A stretch of DNA of 64,000 nucleotides from contig CM057829.1 of NCBI GenBank assembly GCA_030068075.1, forward strand, positions 90,614,889 to 90,678,888, written 5' to 3'. A model generated the notes under the pieces. That model was not told the origin of the DNA. It ran no database searches and was given only the letters and a program-made list of their open reading frames with translations. The translations under genes and the position numbers were made by a program. Position 1 is the first letter of the stretch. Each line of letters opens with the position of its first letter. This DNA comes from Paguma larvata (lineage: Eukaryota; Chordata; Mammalia; Carnivora; Viverridae). Of this stretch, positions 34,141 to 46,800 are shown one piece after another.

Positions 34141-36069
34141 TATTAGTAGTTCAAATTTCCATCAACCTCAGGGGCTTGGCCAAGTTTAGTATATTGATAC
34201 ATCTCTGAGAAATTTCTCATCAAAGAGTTTTCTATTTATTAAAATAGTCTGCCACAAACAACCACTTCATCTGCCAATTTTTGTTTGTTTGTTTTTTTGT
34301 TTAAAATAGCCTCTATTCCTGGTGGATATTGTGGCACTTTTTCACATTAATGTAGTTTTACTCACGGAGTTTTCCTACTGACATTTGCCATTTGGCAGAG
34401 GTGCACGTCTGGTTCCAGACTGCAACACTGTTTAGGGCAAGCCACATGCACTGGAGAGAATTTGGGCTCAAGACAAGTCTAATGGCATGAAATTAGTTCC
34501 AAGTAAATGGGTCTACTCTCTGTATGTCATACACATTTTGACCTTAGAAAACTTTAGCTGTGAAACAAAAACTCATATTGTGACTATATTTTATTCTTCT
34601 AGCTCTGTCCCTATGCATTAGTATGCTATTTTATTGTATTAAGTAACATGCTAGCAGATAGATGTCAAAAATCCTACTATCCCATCCCTCCAGCATATTT
34701 CTTTCATTTTTTTAAGTGTTGTCAAGAATGCTCTCCATCCATTTCTCACAATATTATAACCAGGAGAGGGATCATTTATCCTCCATGTAGATGGGAAAAA
34801 ATTAAAAATAAAAAACTAAAAAAAACCTTTCTGTATCTACTGGCATGCTCCCAAGTTTCATATATGACCGGAAATGTTCCTGGATTTTTGTCTTGGTGAA
34901 GCTTCTACCTTTGATTCTAACTGTTTTGTTTCTCAGTGAGAATTTCTATGCATGTATTTATTAAACATTTCTTATGCCACTATCTTGCCAGTGTGACTTC
35001 TAGATGTCAACTCTCAACAGCATTAAATGCAATGTCTTGGTACCTAAAGTCTGCATCTAATTCAAGTTGATTTCAAGAGAAAAAAAGTAACAGAATACTA
35101 TACTAATATCTCAAAACCATGAAGTTCCTAAAGGAGCCTACTGAATAGTGACTGTAAACATCTTTAATAAAATTATGCCTGAAAAAAAGAAAACTAGTAA
35201 ATCACATTGCTACTACAGCTATTCTGTTCTTTTATATCCTCAATGAAATCTATAAATGATACAAAATTGGAAGAATTTACTACTCATATTGTATAAACTT
35301 CATAAATATGTTATTATAATTTAAATTGGATCAGACTGAAATAAAACCTCAAAGTCTTATTGTAACTTCCTCTCTATAAAGTTGGTGGCATCAGCTAGTA
35401 TGTGGTTTGTCCAGAATCACCAACTAATAATCACTAACTTTTTCTGGATTATTCCAGGAAAAAAAAAACATTATTCCAGTTCCAAAAACCCAGATAACTT
35501 ATGAGACTTCATGTTGCCCAATTACAAGGTGTCATTCATATTATGTTTATATGAACAGTGTTCCCTAGAGCACCAATCAGGCAGGAAAAGTTAGTACACA
35601 TGAAAAGGGAGTTGGAAGAGACACCAAGGTAGTTGATGGGGAAGAAAAGATCTGATGCTGGAAAAAAATTAATGGGATTGACTTGAAAGTGAGATCAAAC
35701 TGTCTCCACATAAAAAAAGATTTCATGAAATTACTGTCATCATCAGATATTGCAATTATTTATAAAATTTATAGGAATTACTAGCAAAAGTTCATCATTA
35801 CATGTCTATGGTGAAATATATGTTACCATTACTGCTTTTATATTTATATTAAATTTAAGAAGCATTAAAGAAATGTAAGGTGAATTAGAACAATGAATCA
35901 TCAATGTCTACACATTTAGTTGATCCAAGGGTTCCTAATATGAATAAGATATTTTTTCCATTAGCTATTCTGAAAGATATATATGAACTAGGACTTCAGT
36001 TTACAAAAGAATGAAGTGCTAAGGAATGTCACAGATATCATGGAATATTAGTAAACCAACATCCAAGCT
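34141..36069. other. Unassigned AT-rich DNA
   Basis: No gene. The 83-codon reading at 34648-34899 has no known motif. T-rich runs near 34,280 are simple sequence. Confidence 0.4.
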
Positions 36070-36300
36070 TATATGAGAGCAGAGGAATGATCTCTTGCTT
36101 TTGAGTTAGTAAACATAGGTTTGGATCTCAACATGCTGATTTCTACCAATTGGAAACAGTTACGATATTTAATTTTCTTTTACCTTTGTATTCTTTTAAT
36201 ATAAAATGGCAATTCCTGTACACCTTCGTTAAAGAAATTAAAAATAGTATACATTGCAGTGCCTTGAGCATTATCATTTCTCAATAAACACTACAAGCAA
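36070..36300 (+). mobile_element. MIR-like ancient SINE, sense
   Basis: The order GAGTTAGTAAACATAGGTTT, GGATCTCAACATGCTGATTT, AATATAAAATGGCAATTCCT and GCAGTGCCTTGAGCATTATC then TCTCAATAAACACTA follows the full MIR layout, from tRNA-like head through core to the LINE-related tail. Confidence 0.7.
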
Positions 36301-38864
36301 AATACATCACCAATTAAAACTGTATATCTATAAGTCTGATATGTCTCTTCAGCAGAATCAGCAATCACTACCACAATCATAGCCACGGCAACCACAATCA
36401 ATGCTACCAGGAAGGGTAAGCTATGATTCTAGATATAGCACAGTGCAACTGGGAGAGTTCATGTCTATTCCCAGTACTTTGATTTTTATCAAATAAAGGA
36501 AACATTTTGTACCATACCCAGGTTGCCACATTGATTCTGCAGAAATTCAATTTGGTTAAATATCTTTTGATTTGCTTTGACTTTCTTAAGGACATGAACT
36601 GCCTTAATCTGATAACTACAAAAAAATGAATATTTCTAATATGCAAAAACCCTCAATTATTTACAGATAAATTTTATAAGTGTTAAAGATGGAATATTAA
36701 AAGAGAATATACTCATTGACTAGATTTTTAAAGGTTTTAACCATAAACTCTAAGTATCACTAAGAGTTGTGGTCATCATGAATTTAACAAGTTCTTTTAG
36801 TTCTCTCCTTATTCTCTAAAATGTATTTCAGCCTGGGGTCTCCAAAAGTTGATTCTAAGACAAGGCTTGGATGGAAATAGTTAAATTGAAAAATCAGTCC
36901 AGGAAGCAGTAGAAAGTGACAGAGGAGGTAAACAAGAAAGGATGGAGAATGAGTTCAACAGTACTTTATGACAACCACCTGCTCTAGGGCCAGTGTTCCC
37001 TTCCATGAAGCCTTCTGAGTAACCCAATAAGCATTTAAGAATGAGATACCAACTGGGTCTCCATTCATCAATTGGTCAAGGGGGCCTGAGAGGTGGCTAT
37101 AAACTCCCAACTTGTTCACATTTTAGTCCTGAGTAGGTGATCTTAGGTATCCTACTTCTCTATCTCAAAGAATCACAAGAGCAAGAAGTAGGGGTTATAT
37201 GGCTCTGGTCCAAATGCAAAGAACTGTTGGGTTGCTTTGAAACTGGCTGAAGCTGCAGGAGTGGTTGATGGGAATAGGAAGAGGGAATGAAAGGATCTTA
37301 AAATGATTACAAGAGCTATCCAATGCAATCAATTAGTTTCTCATGCTAATCAAGAATATTAGCCATAATATAGATTACATTATTTAAACTAGTTAAGGAA
37401 AACTATTTTAATATGAAAGTTAAAACTTCTATAATTGGATTCATATAGAAAATTATCATCTAAATGCCTATTTATATTCTTCTTGAAGCATTATAATTCT
37501 TCATATTTTTCTGCCCATGGGGTAATTTCTAATGTCTCTTATCAGTCACTTTCCATCATTGCGTTCTAGTTGAAATTCCATGAATGTTCTATTTGGGGTG
37601 CAGTGCATCCATTTTAACACTTTTAACTATGAGACAGCTTCCTTTGTAACTCTGTCCTAGATTTGACTTACAATCTAATTCAATATTCTAATTAAAATTA
37701 AATGTTTCAGCTTTGCTTAATATACTACACAGGGGTTGCAAAGAAATGTCTACCCTTGTAGCCAATTTAAAGCTTACATCTGAGTATTTTTCAGTCTCAC
37801 CAGCAGTGCAAGTTTATAGTGGGTGATCTTTCATCCTGAAAAATGAATCCAGCTGTGTAGCCACTAAGAGCTGGTGGTGTGCAGTCTGTTAAATAGCATG
37901 CAATTCAACTAAAGCCTGATTACCATGTGCAAATAATGAGGTTACTATAACTATGTTAAGCATGGTAAATTTATGGGATACATTTATTAAAAACATATTT
38001 TGTGCATTTTTAAAACAAAGTTTTCGCTATTATGAGATTGTTTGTCAAGATGGAAATTTGCTCGAAGAAAATCATCATAGGCCCTTGACTCTTTTAGGAG
38101 GGCTCTCATTTTGAAAAAAAAAATACAGTGGGTTTTGGAGAAGCACAGTCTGTAATATTGGGCTTATTTTTAAAATTAAGTGATAATATGAAAATAGATG
38201 TATGACTTGGATTAAAAAATAGCAGATATGTGATCTTAAATTTAGTTCAGATAAAATGCAAACAGAACCCTATATATCATAGAATTAGTATTCTAAGTTT
38301 CTCACATCTTGCATAAATACCGAGACTCTGAGGCAGCCTCCACCTTTAAACACAGCACTGTACAGTTCTATATAAGTTACAGTAAACGTCCAATCCTGTC
38401 CACACCACGAGCCTAATGTGATGCGCTAATACCCAAGAAGAATAGCAACCAGCAGAAGAAGCCGTACTCCTCATAGTCTTCATGCCAGCTGCACTTACAA
38501 TGAGTGTAAATATTTCATGGAACTGAGTGTCATTAACAAAATACTGGTAACGATATGGAAGTAACTGGGCAACTTGATCATTTAATCATTTCTGTCTTTA
38601 AGTCATGATTATTGGAATAAAATCCATATGTTCAAAATGAGTTTAAAGAAATAAATGAACTTGGTTATATGACACATGATTAATTGAAACTCCATGAACA
38701 AATTCTCCATAGCTCCAATTCAATTAGAATTATATTACCCTATATCCATAATGATAGCCCTGAAGTAATCTAAAATGTAAAGTCTGGTAGGTTTAAATCC
38801 CATAATACTTTATCAGATATCAACTATGAGTCAGTTTTATTTATTTATTCACTGTTTATTATAA
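36301..38864. other. Unassigned DNA
   Basis: No exon supported. 36,830-37,300 is GC-richer (GGGTCTCCAAAAGTTGATTC, CAGTCCAGGAAGCAGTAGAA) and looks like an old LTR or DNA transposon relic, family not identified. 38,300-38,500 is also richer in GC and may be unique conserved DNA. Confidence 0.35.
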
Positions 38865-39005
38865 ACAGTACACTATAGGGCACTATTATTTTCATTTCGT
38901 TAGTGGGGGGCAGAATATGAGGATCACAAATAAAAACTTGTCCAAATGTACATAGTGTCGGAACAAGTTCTTGAAATCAAATCCTCTTGTATTCACGCTC
39001 TGCCC
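38865..39005 (-). mobile_element. MIR-like fragment, antisense
   Basis: GGCACTATTATTTTCATTTC, then AACTTGTCCAAATGTACATA and TTGAAATCAAATCCTCTTGT fit the reverse complement of the MIR core and head. Divergence is high. Confidence 0.55.
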
Positions 39006-40863
39006 TGTTGCCACAATATTACAACCCTTGGCAAATTATAAAAGTAGTAAACTATATGTTGAAAACTTCAGGATAAAATGAATTAATGAATTGCTAAAAA
39101 GAACAGGAAACTTGAAGTATAATATAGTAAGGATAGACATCTGGAAAAGACAAAGAACATTGACATGAAGCATTCAGGCAATGGCAGCATGTATCTGAAT
39201 GTATAGGAGCAAGCTACTTAGGTACGAAGCCAAAACAAGTGGAGCAAAACCTAGTATGTTAGTAAAGAAAACTGTATGTTCCGGAATTCTGTCTCTTAAT
39301 GGCCAAAATAAGACGCTGGATGAAATTACCATGTAATTTTATTTCATTGTATATTTTCATTTTTATTGTTTTCTAGCAGTTTTTCATAGAAATGGAGCTA
39401 ATACTATATTATTATTATGCAATGCTACATTTTACAAGCTTTTGCTGAAGAATGAGGGTAGAAAAGGGATATGGGATAAAACACAAGGAAACATTAAGAA
39501 CTGCATATCTTAATTCAGTGGCATGGGGGTCTAAGTGGAAACAGGTATGAAGAGAGAATTCACTAAAAATTAAAAATAAAACACAAAGATACAAAATTTA
39601 ATTTGATTTCATGAAACAGAACAAGAATTGTAAGTGAAACTATAAAATCAACTTCTGTACATAGTTGAAGAAACTGCATTTAGTATATATCATGCAAAGA
39701 TGAAGACTTCCTTCAGCCTTCAAAAAATGGTGAATTTTGATAGAAACTTTGTCTTGGATACTTTTAAAGAAGAAGAATTTGTAATAATTAGGGTAAATAT
39801 ACTGCAAAGGGCAGAATGACATATCAATTCTGTGCTTAAAAAAAAAAAGCTTTCTCTTTGGGTGCGATGGTGACAGGACAAAACCTAAACAAGCCCTTGA
39901 AAATCTAGAGACACAGAAGAGAGTTCTAACCTGCTTTTCTCCTCTTTTTACCAATACATAACCACCAATTAACTATTTTTATGAGATATTTTCATTTTCA
40001 GATGTGTAAATTCAAAAAGTAAGAAAACAAAGAGAACCTCTAACTATCCTTTAGGATTCTCCCTAGGCTTTCCCTCCAAACTGATAGGATTCTGTAAAAT
40101 ATCATTAGAAAATAAATAGCAATCTGGAACCAGCAGGAAAGCTTCTGGTGTTCATGTAAAAATTATAAGATGATGCTCATTTACCTGTGTCAGCCACTAA
40201 AATGATGCCCCAGGAAAAGCTAAACAAAATAATATATTCAAAATTGTTTATTTTATTGAGATAATTCCTTTATGCATCATCCAATGCACAGTCTAATCTC
40301 TGAAAGAGACCTCTATCATCAACTTGTACCAATTCTTTGAGAATTCTACTGCAAATAGAATTTGTGAAAATGGGTAATTCTGTAAGGTGAATTCGATGTG
40401 ACAATGATTTCTGGTAAATATTCCAATTTGAAAGACTTTCTAGTTCTGTTTAAGTTCCAGTCTCTTTTAGGGAACTTAGAAAAAGAAAAAAAAAAGTGAA
40501 GCAAATGAAGGGACAGAGGTGATTGTTTCATTGTTTGTTCTGTAGTTCATCTGTTCCCGTAGCGTTAGCTTGTTTTTAAGTGATATAAATATAGTATTCT
40601 GAGTTGCATCTGATTTTTATGTCCAAAGAACATGGTTCCATCTAGACATAAATACAAAAGCTTCATTCAGAGAGACCAGGGGTTTGTTTATTAAGGTTAT
40701 TTCTATCTTATAAGTAGTGTTTTCAAAAAATATAATCAGGTCTATGTCGTTATGTTTAATGGATAAACTTCATTCTTTAACTTTCTTCCTGCAAAGCAGC
40801 ACTTAGCACAGCAGACTACTCATCTTTAATTAGTCTTCCCTAGACTGTAGGAGGCTTCAGGTT
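39006..40863. other. Unassigned AT-rich DNA
   Basis: No gene or firm repeat. The 104-codon minus-strand reading at 39640-39954 is the longest in this part, but it is rich in Phe/Lys/Cys, has no domain and contains the translation of an A run. Confidence 0.4.
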
Positions 40864-40881
40864 TTCCTCTTTCTTCTTCTA

Positions 40882-41044
40882 TTTTTTAAGTTTATTTATT
40901 TATTTTGAGAGAGAGAGAGGGGGGAGAGAGAGAGAGAGGCAGAGAGAGAGAGAGAGAGGAAGAGAGAGAGAATCTCAAGCAGGCTCCATGCTGTAAATGC
41001 TTAGCCAGACACAGGGCTTAACCAACTGAATGACCCAGGTGACC
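40882..41044 (-). mobile_element. SINEC, minus strand, with central deletion
   Basis: Tail TTTTTAAGTTTATTTATT, a long GA-rich middle and a short decayed head (ACCAACTGAATGACCCAGGT). Flanks TTCCTCTTTCTTC near 40864 and TTCCTCTTACTTC at 41045 are a likely target duplication. Confidence 0.85.
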
Positions 41045-41060
41045 TTCCTCTTACTTCTTT

Positions 41061-41697
41061 TGATGACCTTTTCAGGTCTCTTGCCAGCTCTTTTCCTCAA
41101 GACAATCCACAAGTAATAGAACAGATCAATTATTTTTCCTTGGCATCCTTTTCTTATCATCACAGAACTTTTCTCAAGATAGTTGATTCCTCTCCTTTGG
41201 TGTTCATTAGAATTTACATGAGTTTATACACAAACCTATATATCCAGTCTACACTGCTCTTCTGAATTTTGGATTTATATATATAAGTTCATATTTGACA
41301 GTTCCATTAGGATGAATCAGAGTATCGCAACATGCTATATTCAAAACAGATGTCAAATCATTATACCCTGCATCTTCCCCAAATTGCCTTTCTCAATATT
41401 CCCCATTTCAGCAAATTCTGTCAGTTTTCACTTATTTGCTTAACCCACAAAACTGAAGAATTTCATTAAGAATTTCCTTTAGCTCTCTCTCACCTCAGGT
41501 CCAACTGTATTGCTTCCCCATTAATGTACCTATATGTACATTTCTTTCCATTGAAATTGCCAAAATAGAGGTTTTTTTAAAGCTATCCCTTATTTGGTGT
41601 GCCACTTAGTCATTTAATTGGTCTCTACACATCCACTGTATCTTCCATTCACTTCTCCATATAGGAGTTTAAGTGATATTTAAGAATTAATATTCAG
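41061..41697. other. Unassigned DNA
   Basis: Nothing recognisable beyond a short TA run near 41,280. Confidence 0.4.
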
Positions 41698-41890
41698 GGG
41701 CATCTGGGTGGCTCAGTTGGTTAAGGGTCTAACTCTTGATTTCAGCTCAGGTCATGATCTCATGGTTTGTGGGATTGAGTCTCGTATCGGGCTCTGCATT
41801 GACAGTGTGGATCCTGCTTGGGATTCTCTCTCCCTCTCTCTCTGCCTCTCTCTTTTTGTCTCTCTTTCAAAAGAAATAAAAATAAACTTT
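41698..41890 (+). mobile_element. SINEC, plus strand
   Basis: Head GGGGCATCTGGGTGGCTCAG, middle CATTGACAGTGTGGATCCTG, CT-rich part and tail AAATAAAAATAAACTTTAAA. The tail runs directly into a 44-bp tandem array. The 63- and 64-codon readings over it are SINE translations. Confidence 0.93.
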
Positions 41891-42026
41891 AAAAAATAAC
41901 ATTCAATTATGTCATGCTCAAAGTTTAGGTTGATAAAAAATAACATTCAATTATGTCATGCTCAAAGTTTAGGTTGATAAAAAATAACATTCAATTATGT
42001 CATGCTCAAAGTTTAGGTTGATAAAA
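41891..42026. repeat. 44-bp tandem repeat, three perfect copies
   Basis: Copies at 41891-41934, 41935-41978 and 41979-42022 are identical over 44 bp, starting AAAAAATAACATTCAATTAT and ending AGTTTAGGTTGAT. A partial fourth copy starts AAAA and breaks off. The perfect identity points to recent duplication, starting at the A tail of the SINE. Confidence 0.97.
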
Positions 42027-42843
42027 TTCAATCAATTTCACCTTAACTGAAGAAAAAGTCTAAAATTTTAATAAGGCCTGCCAACAACTCACATGATTTC
42101 ATCTTTATATCTTCTGCAAAATGTTCCCAATGTTTATAGACCAGCCTTTCTGGCCACCATTCAACATTTCAGACACACCTCTACTCATGGTTTGTATACA
42201 CTATACTTATTGACTGAAAACTTTTTAACTCATATTATCACCAGTAGTATTTTCTAAGTGCCTGCTAAAACTCAGTACATCATCCAGTAAAGTTAAAATT
42301 GTTTACCTCCTAATACCAAGAAATTTCACATTTTATACATGTGTGTACCAGTAGGACATCCAGCCAAGATTTCTAATGGCAATTTATTAACTGAAATTCC
42401 TTTAATTGGTCATAATTAATATCATAAATTTATATTAAAATATCATAAAACTATATCTCAGATATCTGGCATAAGTCTTTAAAGACACTGGCTTCCTGCT
42501 GTCATTATATAGTTTCACCTGTTTATTTCCCATAAGGCAATATGGTTTTGGTCTTTATCTGTCCAATACCAACTAATTATAGCACAAGAAGATAGACATT
42601 TTTAACAGGTATCTGGGCTGTTAAAGCGCAACAATGAAAGCCATAATAACCAGTGACGACCTCCTAAAACTTAGCCTTAACACGGTGTGTTATCACAAAT
42701 TCACTTTTTAGGTTACCTCTTAAATATTCATAACCACTGATCTTCAAAGGCAATATATTCATTATTAGAATATTTAACAGTCCTTCTTTTGTGAGTCTAT
42801 AAATCTTCCCCATCATTGTTGATGAGCATGGTCATCCATTAGA
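42027..42843. other. Unassigned AT-rich DNA
   Basis: No gene or repeat identified with confidence. Confidence 0.4.
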
Positions 42844-43030
42844 GCAGAAGTTCTCAGTCAGGGGTAATTTTGTCCTCTGGGAGATACTTGATGTCTGGGG
42901 ACATTTTTGATAGTTGCAACTGGGGCTTTGCTATTGGCATCTAGTGAGTTGAAGCTAGGAATATTACTAAAAATCTTAAAATGCATAAGAAAGTCATTCA
43001 CAACAAAGAATTATTTAATTCAAAATGAAA
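42844..43030 (+). mobile_element. MER5A-like hAT (Charlie) DNA transposon fossil
   Basis: CAGAAGTTCTCAGTCAGGGG, TTGATGTCTGGGGACATTTT, TTGCAACTGGGGCTTTGCTA, TTGGCATCTAGTGAGTTGAA and CAACAAAGAATTATTTAATT follow the MER5A consensus almost end to end. It is a non-autonomous element without a transposase, and ancient. Confidence 0.85.
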
Positions 43031-44644
43031 GATGATAAATCCTGCATTAAATTCATTATTCAGAGTCATTATTAATCCTTTCACCTGAAACCTTATTATG
43101 TATCCAGAGTGATTTTCAGCTATAACCCAACTACCTTATCTTCTAGACTACAGATCCCTCTTATATTTTGAAGAATGGTACTTTCCTTAACATGGTTTCT
43201 TGCCTCCAAGAACATTTTTATAGCCTGACACAATACCCCATGAGCAGTTCCTATAGTCCTCACAAAGTAGTTGGAACTATTGATCAAGCTTCATGTATAG
43301 TATTACCTTTGAACATTAATGAGAGTCATGCAGTTTGGGAACATAATCTGGATTCCAAAATGTTGTGTGCTCACTGAGACTTTCTGTGTGCACCACAATT
43401 TTAAAAATGTCTTTCACATACCTCTGAATGGTTGTTGTAGGTAGTATTAAGCCACAATTCACATCCAAACACAAAACTTAAAGGATGCTCAAGGTCCATT
43501 TCTACTGCCCTTAAGTAAATTTCACCCAAATTCACAACTGATGTATTTAAATGAGTATACTATATTGTGAAATACAAGGACAACAGCTGCAGTCTATTTC
43601 TTAACCATATTCAGGCAGCTGTCTTAAAAATATATAATTTTGATCTATGGTTTTATATAATGCATAAACTTTGCTTTTCATTTTTGTCTATCCTATATGA
43701 TTCACTGGCAGTACTTCACAGGATATCTGGTAAATAGAATAGTAAATAGAGGACATTAACAGTGAAATAAACAGTAGCCGAGGCCCATAAGGCAAGTCAT
43801 CGAGATATATTTTGTCTCTTCTGTACTCCAAGTTATATAAGTGGAATACTTAGGTAGAGTTTATAAGTCAATAGTTTAATTTCCCTTCTCTATAGGAACC
43901 AAGTCTGAAAGCTTGTCATTGCCACCACATTGGCAGGAGAGAGCTATGGGTATTCTTCTCCGGCTCTGAGGTTCTCTCCTGGAAATAGTATGATTGCATC
44001 CTTAACTGGAACTGTGATCCACTTTGAATCATCATTCTTATTTGCGATAATCTCTGCCTATTTCTAATTATTACCTGTTTTGACCACTTTTTCATCTCCA
44101 CCTCATCCTCATGATCTAGGTTTCTAGCGCACAGGAAGTTTACTCACTGAGTCAGCCCGTACAATATCCTTACTAATGATTCTCCTTGGCTCCACATGCC
44201 TGGAGGACACAGTAGGATTTGACAGATTAAAAAAAATCAAGAGACTACCCCTGCTTCTTGGTAACAGTACTGAATTTACATTCGATCCTCATTCGTCTAT
44301 ATGGATGAAATTATGACCATCCCAAGATACTTTTAGGAAAATGCACTATTACTTTTTATGATATTGATAGTGTATCAACTACATTGGGTATATACAAATT
44401 TAAACCCAGATCAGGCACCACCAGATAAAACAAAGAGAGAAGACTGTTTTTTGTTAGATGAGAAATATGCATAGTTGTATAAATTGCATCTTTCCTTACT
44501 CCCACATTCTGATCTCTCATACTCAGAAATCTTTCCAGTTGACTCTTGGCCTTACTTCCTTTAATACTCATTTCAACAGATTTAAAAGGAATGACAATCC
44601 TTAAAAATTATCTATCTCATTATTAATTGGCCAATATTTTAATT
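43031..44644. other. Unassigned DNA
   Basis: No exon supported. 43,890-44,320 is GC-richer (GGCAGGAGAGAGCTATGGGT, ACTGAGTCAGCCCGTACAAT) and could be old retroelement internal sequence, family unknown. The 61-, 69- and 71-codon readings show no recognised domain. Confidence 0.35.
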
Positions 44645-44660
44645 AAAATGTAGTATTTTC

Positions 44661-44881
44661 TCTTTTTTTAATTTTTTTAATGTTTATTTATTTTTGAGAC
44701 AGAGAGAGACAGAGCATGAGTGGGGGAGGGGCAGAGAGAGAGGGAGACACAGAACTCGAAGCAGGCTCCAGGCTCTGAGCTGTCAGCACAGAGCCCGACG
44801 CGGGGCTCGAACCCACAGACCAGGAGATCGTGACCTGAGCCGAAGTCGGACGCTCAACCGACTGAGCCACCCAGGCGCCCC
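44661..44881 (-). mobile_element. SINEC, minus strand, the youngest-looking copy
   Basis: Full length, very close to the feliform consensus including CpG-containing words (CCCGACGCGGGGCTCGAACC, GCCGAAGTCGGACGCTCAAC), which decay quickly. The 16-bp duplication AAAATGTAGTATTTTC at 44645-44660 and 44882-44897 is perfect. Both strands give a roughly 70-codon reading that is SINE translation. Confidence 0.97.
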
Positions 44882-44897
44882 AAAATGTAGTATTTTC

Positions 44898-45535
44898 AAG
44901 TAACATCGAATTACCATAATTATTATTTCCTTGTCCATTTTCTTACCTGAATGATAGACAATTCACCATTCTAAACATTTAATTTTATTTTCGAAGTTTG
45001 CTTCTAGTATAGGATAAAGTCTAGAGTAGAATGAATCCATCCCAGAGAATATCAGTTAATAAACCATTGGATTTACCAAAGGAAGTCCAATGTAATCCAC
45101 TTACCTGATGTGCACTGACCTTTGTCCTTGAGAAATTATTCCACATCCAGCTTCAAACAATTTATTTCCTTTTGATATTAGTGCAGTTCCCTTTCACTCA
45201 CCTGTTCATGAATGGTCTGTGTCTCCCTCTGCCTTCTCATGTCCTGAATAACTAACTCAGGAATGAGAAAGCAGCATCCTAACCTCCATTCCAGTTTCCT
45301 GAGAGCCAACACATCTTGTTTATTTTGTTTTTCTTTGTTTTGGGTGATTATCTACATAACTCATGCCAATACTTCCTCTCTAAATTTACATAGAAATTTT
45401 TGCAGCTGGCAAAACTTAACTGTAACTTAGTAATATGTATTTAAGATGAATCTAAGTGTGACTTGATTGTTCATTTCTTTTTATTTATATCTGGTTTTGG
45501 TATTAGAACAATGTTGGCTTTATAAAATGAATTAT
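44898..45535. other. Unassigned DNA
   Basis: No gene or repeat recognised. Confidence 0.4.
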
Positions 45536-45736
45536 GTTTATTTATTTATTTTGAGAGGGAGAGAGAAAAAAAGAGCTCACAAGCAAGCAGGAGAGGGGCA
45601 GAAAGAAATTCCAAGCAGGCTCTGAGCTGTCAGTGAAGAGCCTGAGGCGGGGCTTGATCTCACAAACTGTGAGGCCATGACCTGAGTTGTAATCAAGAGC
45701 CAGATGCTTAAACCCACTGGGCCACCCAGACATCCC
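45536..45736 (-). mobile_element. SINEC, minus strand
   Basis: Tail GTTTATTTATTTATTTTGAG, GA-rich middle, AAGCAGGCTCTGAGCTGTCA and head CACTGGGCCACCCAGACATC. No clear target duplication remains. Confidence 0.9.
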
Positions 45737-46092
45737 TCACCTTACTCTCTTCTTGCTTGCATAGTTTCTGAGCTGTCTCTTGTATTTTTTATTCCTATTT
45801 TATAGATAAGATGTCCCCTCCCTCCAGTTTCTTTCAAGATTTTATTTCTGTCTTCTGTTTCCTGCAATTTGAATATGATATACTTCAGTGTAGAATTTTT
45901 GGTATTATTTTGCTAGGTGTTCTCTAAGATTCCTGGATTTTTGCCTTTGTGTCTGTAATTAATTTTGAAAAACTTTCAGCCGCTATTACTTAAAATATTT
46001 CTTCTGCCCAGTTTTCTCTCCTCTCCTGCTGGTATTCTAATTATATGTATATTAAACCTTTTGAAATTTCCCCACAGTTGTTAAATATTATA

Positions 46093-46094
<2 letters not shown>

Positions 46095-46137
<43 letters not shown>
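46095..46137. repeat. (ATT)n trinucleotide microsatellite
   Basis: About 13 uninterrupted ATT units, followed by looser AT-rich sequence. Likely polymorphic. Confidence 0.95.
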
Positions 46138-46138
<1 letters not shown>

Positions 46139-46317
46139 TTATTATTTATTTTGCTTTTCAGTTTGGATCATTGCTTTTGACCTATATTCAAAGTCAGTGT
46201 TTCTCTCCTTATCAATGTCCAGTGTTCACTGATGGGGCTATCAAACATATTCACCACTCTTGATACAATAGTCCATAAAAGCATTAATCATTTCTTACAA
46301 TATTTTGTTTTGTTTTG

Positions 46318-46800
46318 TTTGCCTAAATTTTTTCAATTAATTAATTATTTAATTTACATCCAAGTTAGTTAGCATATAGTGCAACAGTGATTTCAGGAGT
46401 AGATTCCTTAATGCCCTTTACCCATTTAGCCCATCCCACCTCCCACAATCCTTCCAGCAACCCTCTGTTTGTTCTCTATATTTAAGAGTCTCTTATGTTT
46501 TGTCTCCTTCCTTGTTTTATATTAGTTTTGCTTCCTTTCTCTTACATTCATCTGTTTTGTATCTTAAAGACCTCATATGAGTGAAGTCATATGATATTTG
46601 TCTTTCTCTGACTAATTTTGCTCAGCATAATACTCTCTAGTTCCATCTGCATAGTTGCAAATGGCAAGATTTCATTCTTTTTAATTGCCGAGTAATACTC
46701 TATTATATGTATGCATGTATATATATACCACCCCTTCTTTATCCATTCATCTGCTGATGGACATTTGGGGTCTTTCCATACTTTGGCTATTGTTATAGTG
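46318..46800 (-). mobile_element. Carnivoran L1 3' end, antisense, inserted in L1M
   Basis: Starting from the A-tail side, the plus strand shows AATTTACATCCAAGTTAGTT, ATTTCAGGAGTAGATTCCTT, TTAAGAGTCTCTTATGTTTT and, toward the ORF2 end, CAGCATAATACTCTCTAGTT and CATCTGCTGATGGACATTTG. This is the reverse complement of a carnivoran L1 3' UTR and the last part of ORF2. The element is 5'-truncated near 46800. Confidence 0.85.

Noticed and set aside
39640..39954. 104-codon minus-strand reading
   Set aside because: Composition is driven by AT-rich and A-run sequence, with no domain, start context or splice support.
41891..42026. CRISPR-like array of regular repeats
   Set aside because: The copies are contiguous with no spacers, and the genome is mammalian. 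It is a tandem repeat.
44688..44906. Open readings of about 70 codons on both strands with repeated MAQSVE..SPASGSVLTAQSLEPA-type wording, recurring across the window
   Set aside because: The same peptide-like wording appears wherever a SINEC copy lies. It is translation of the SINE, not a gene family.
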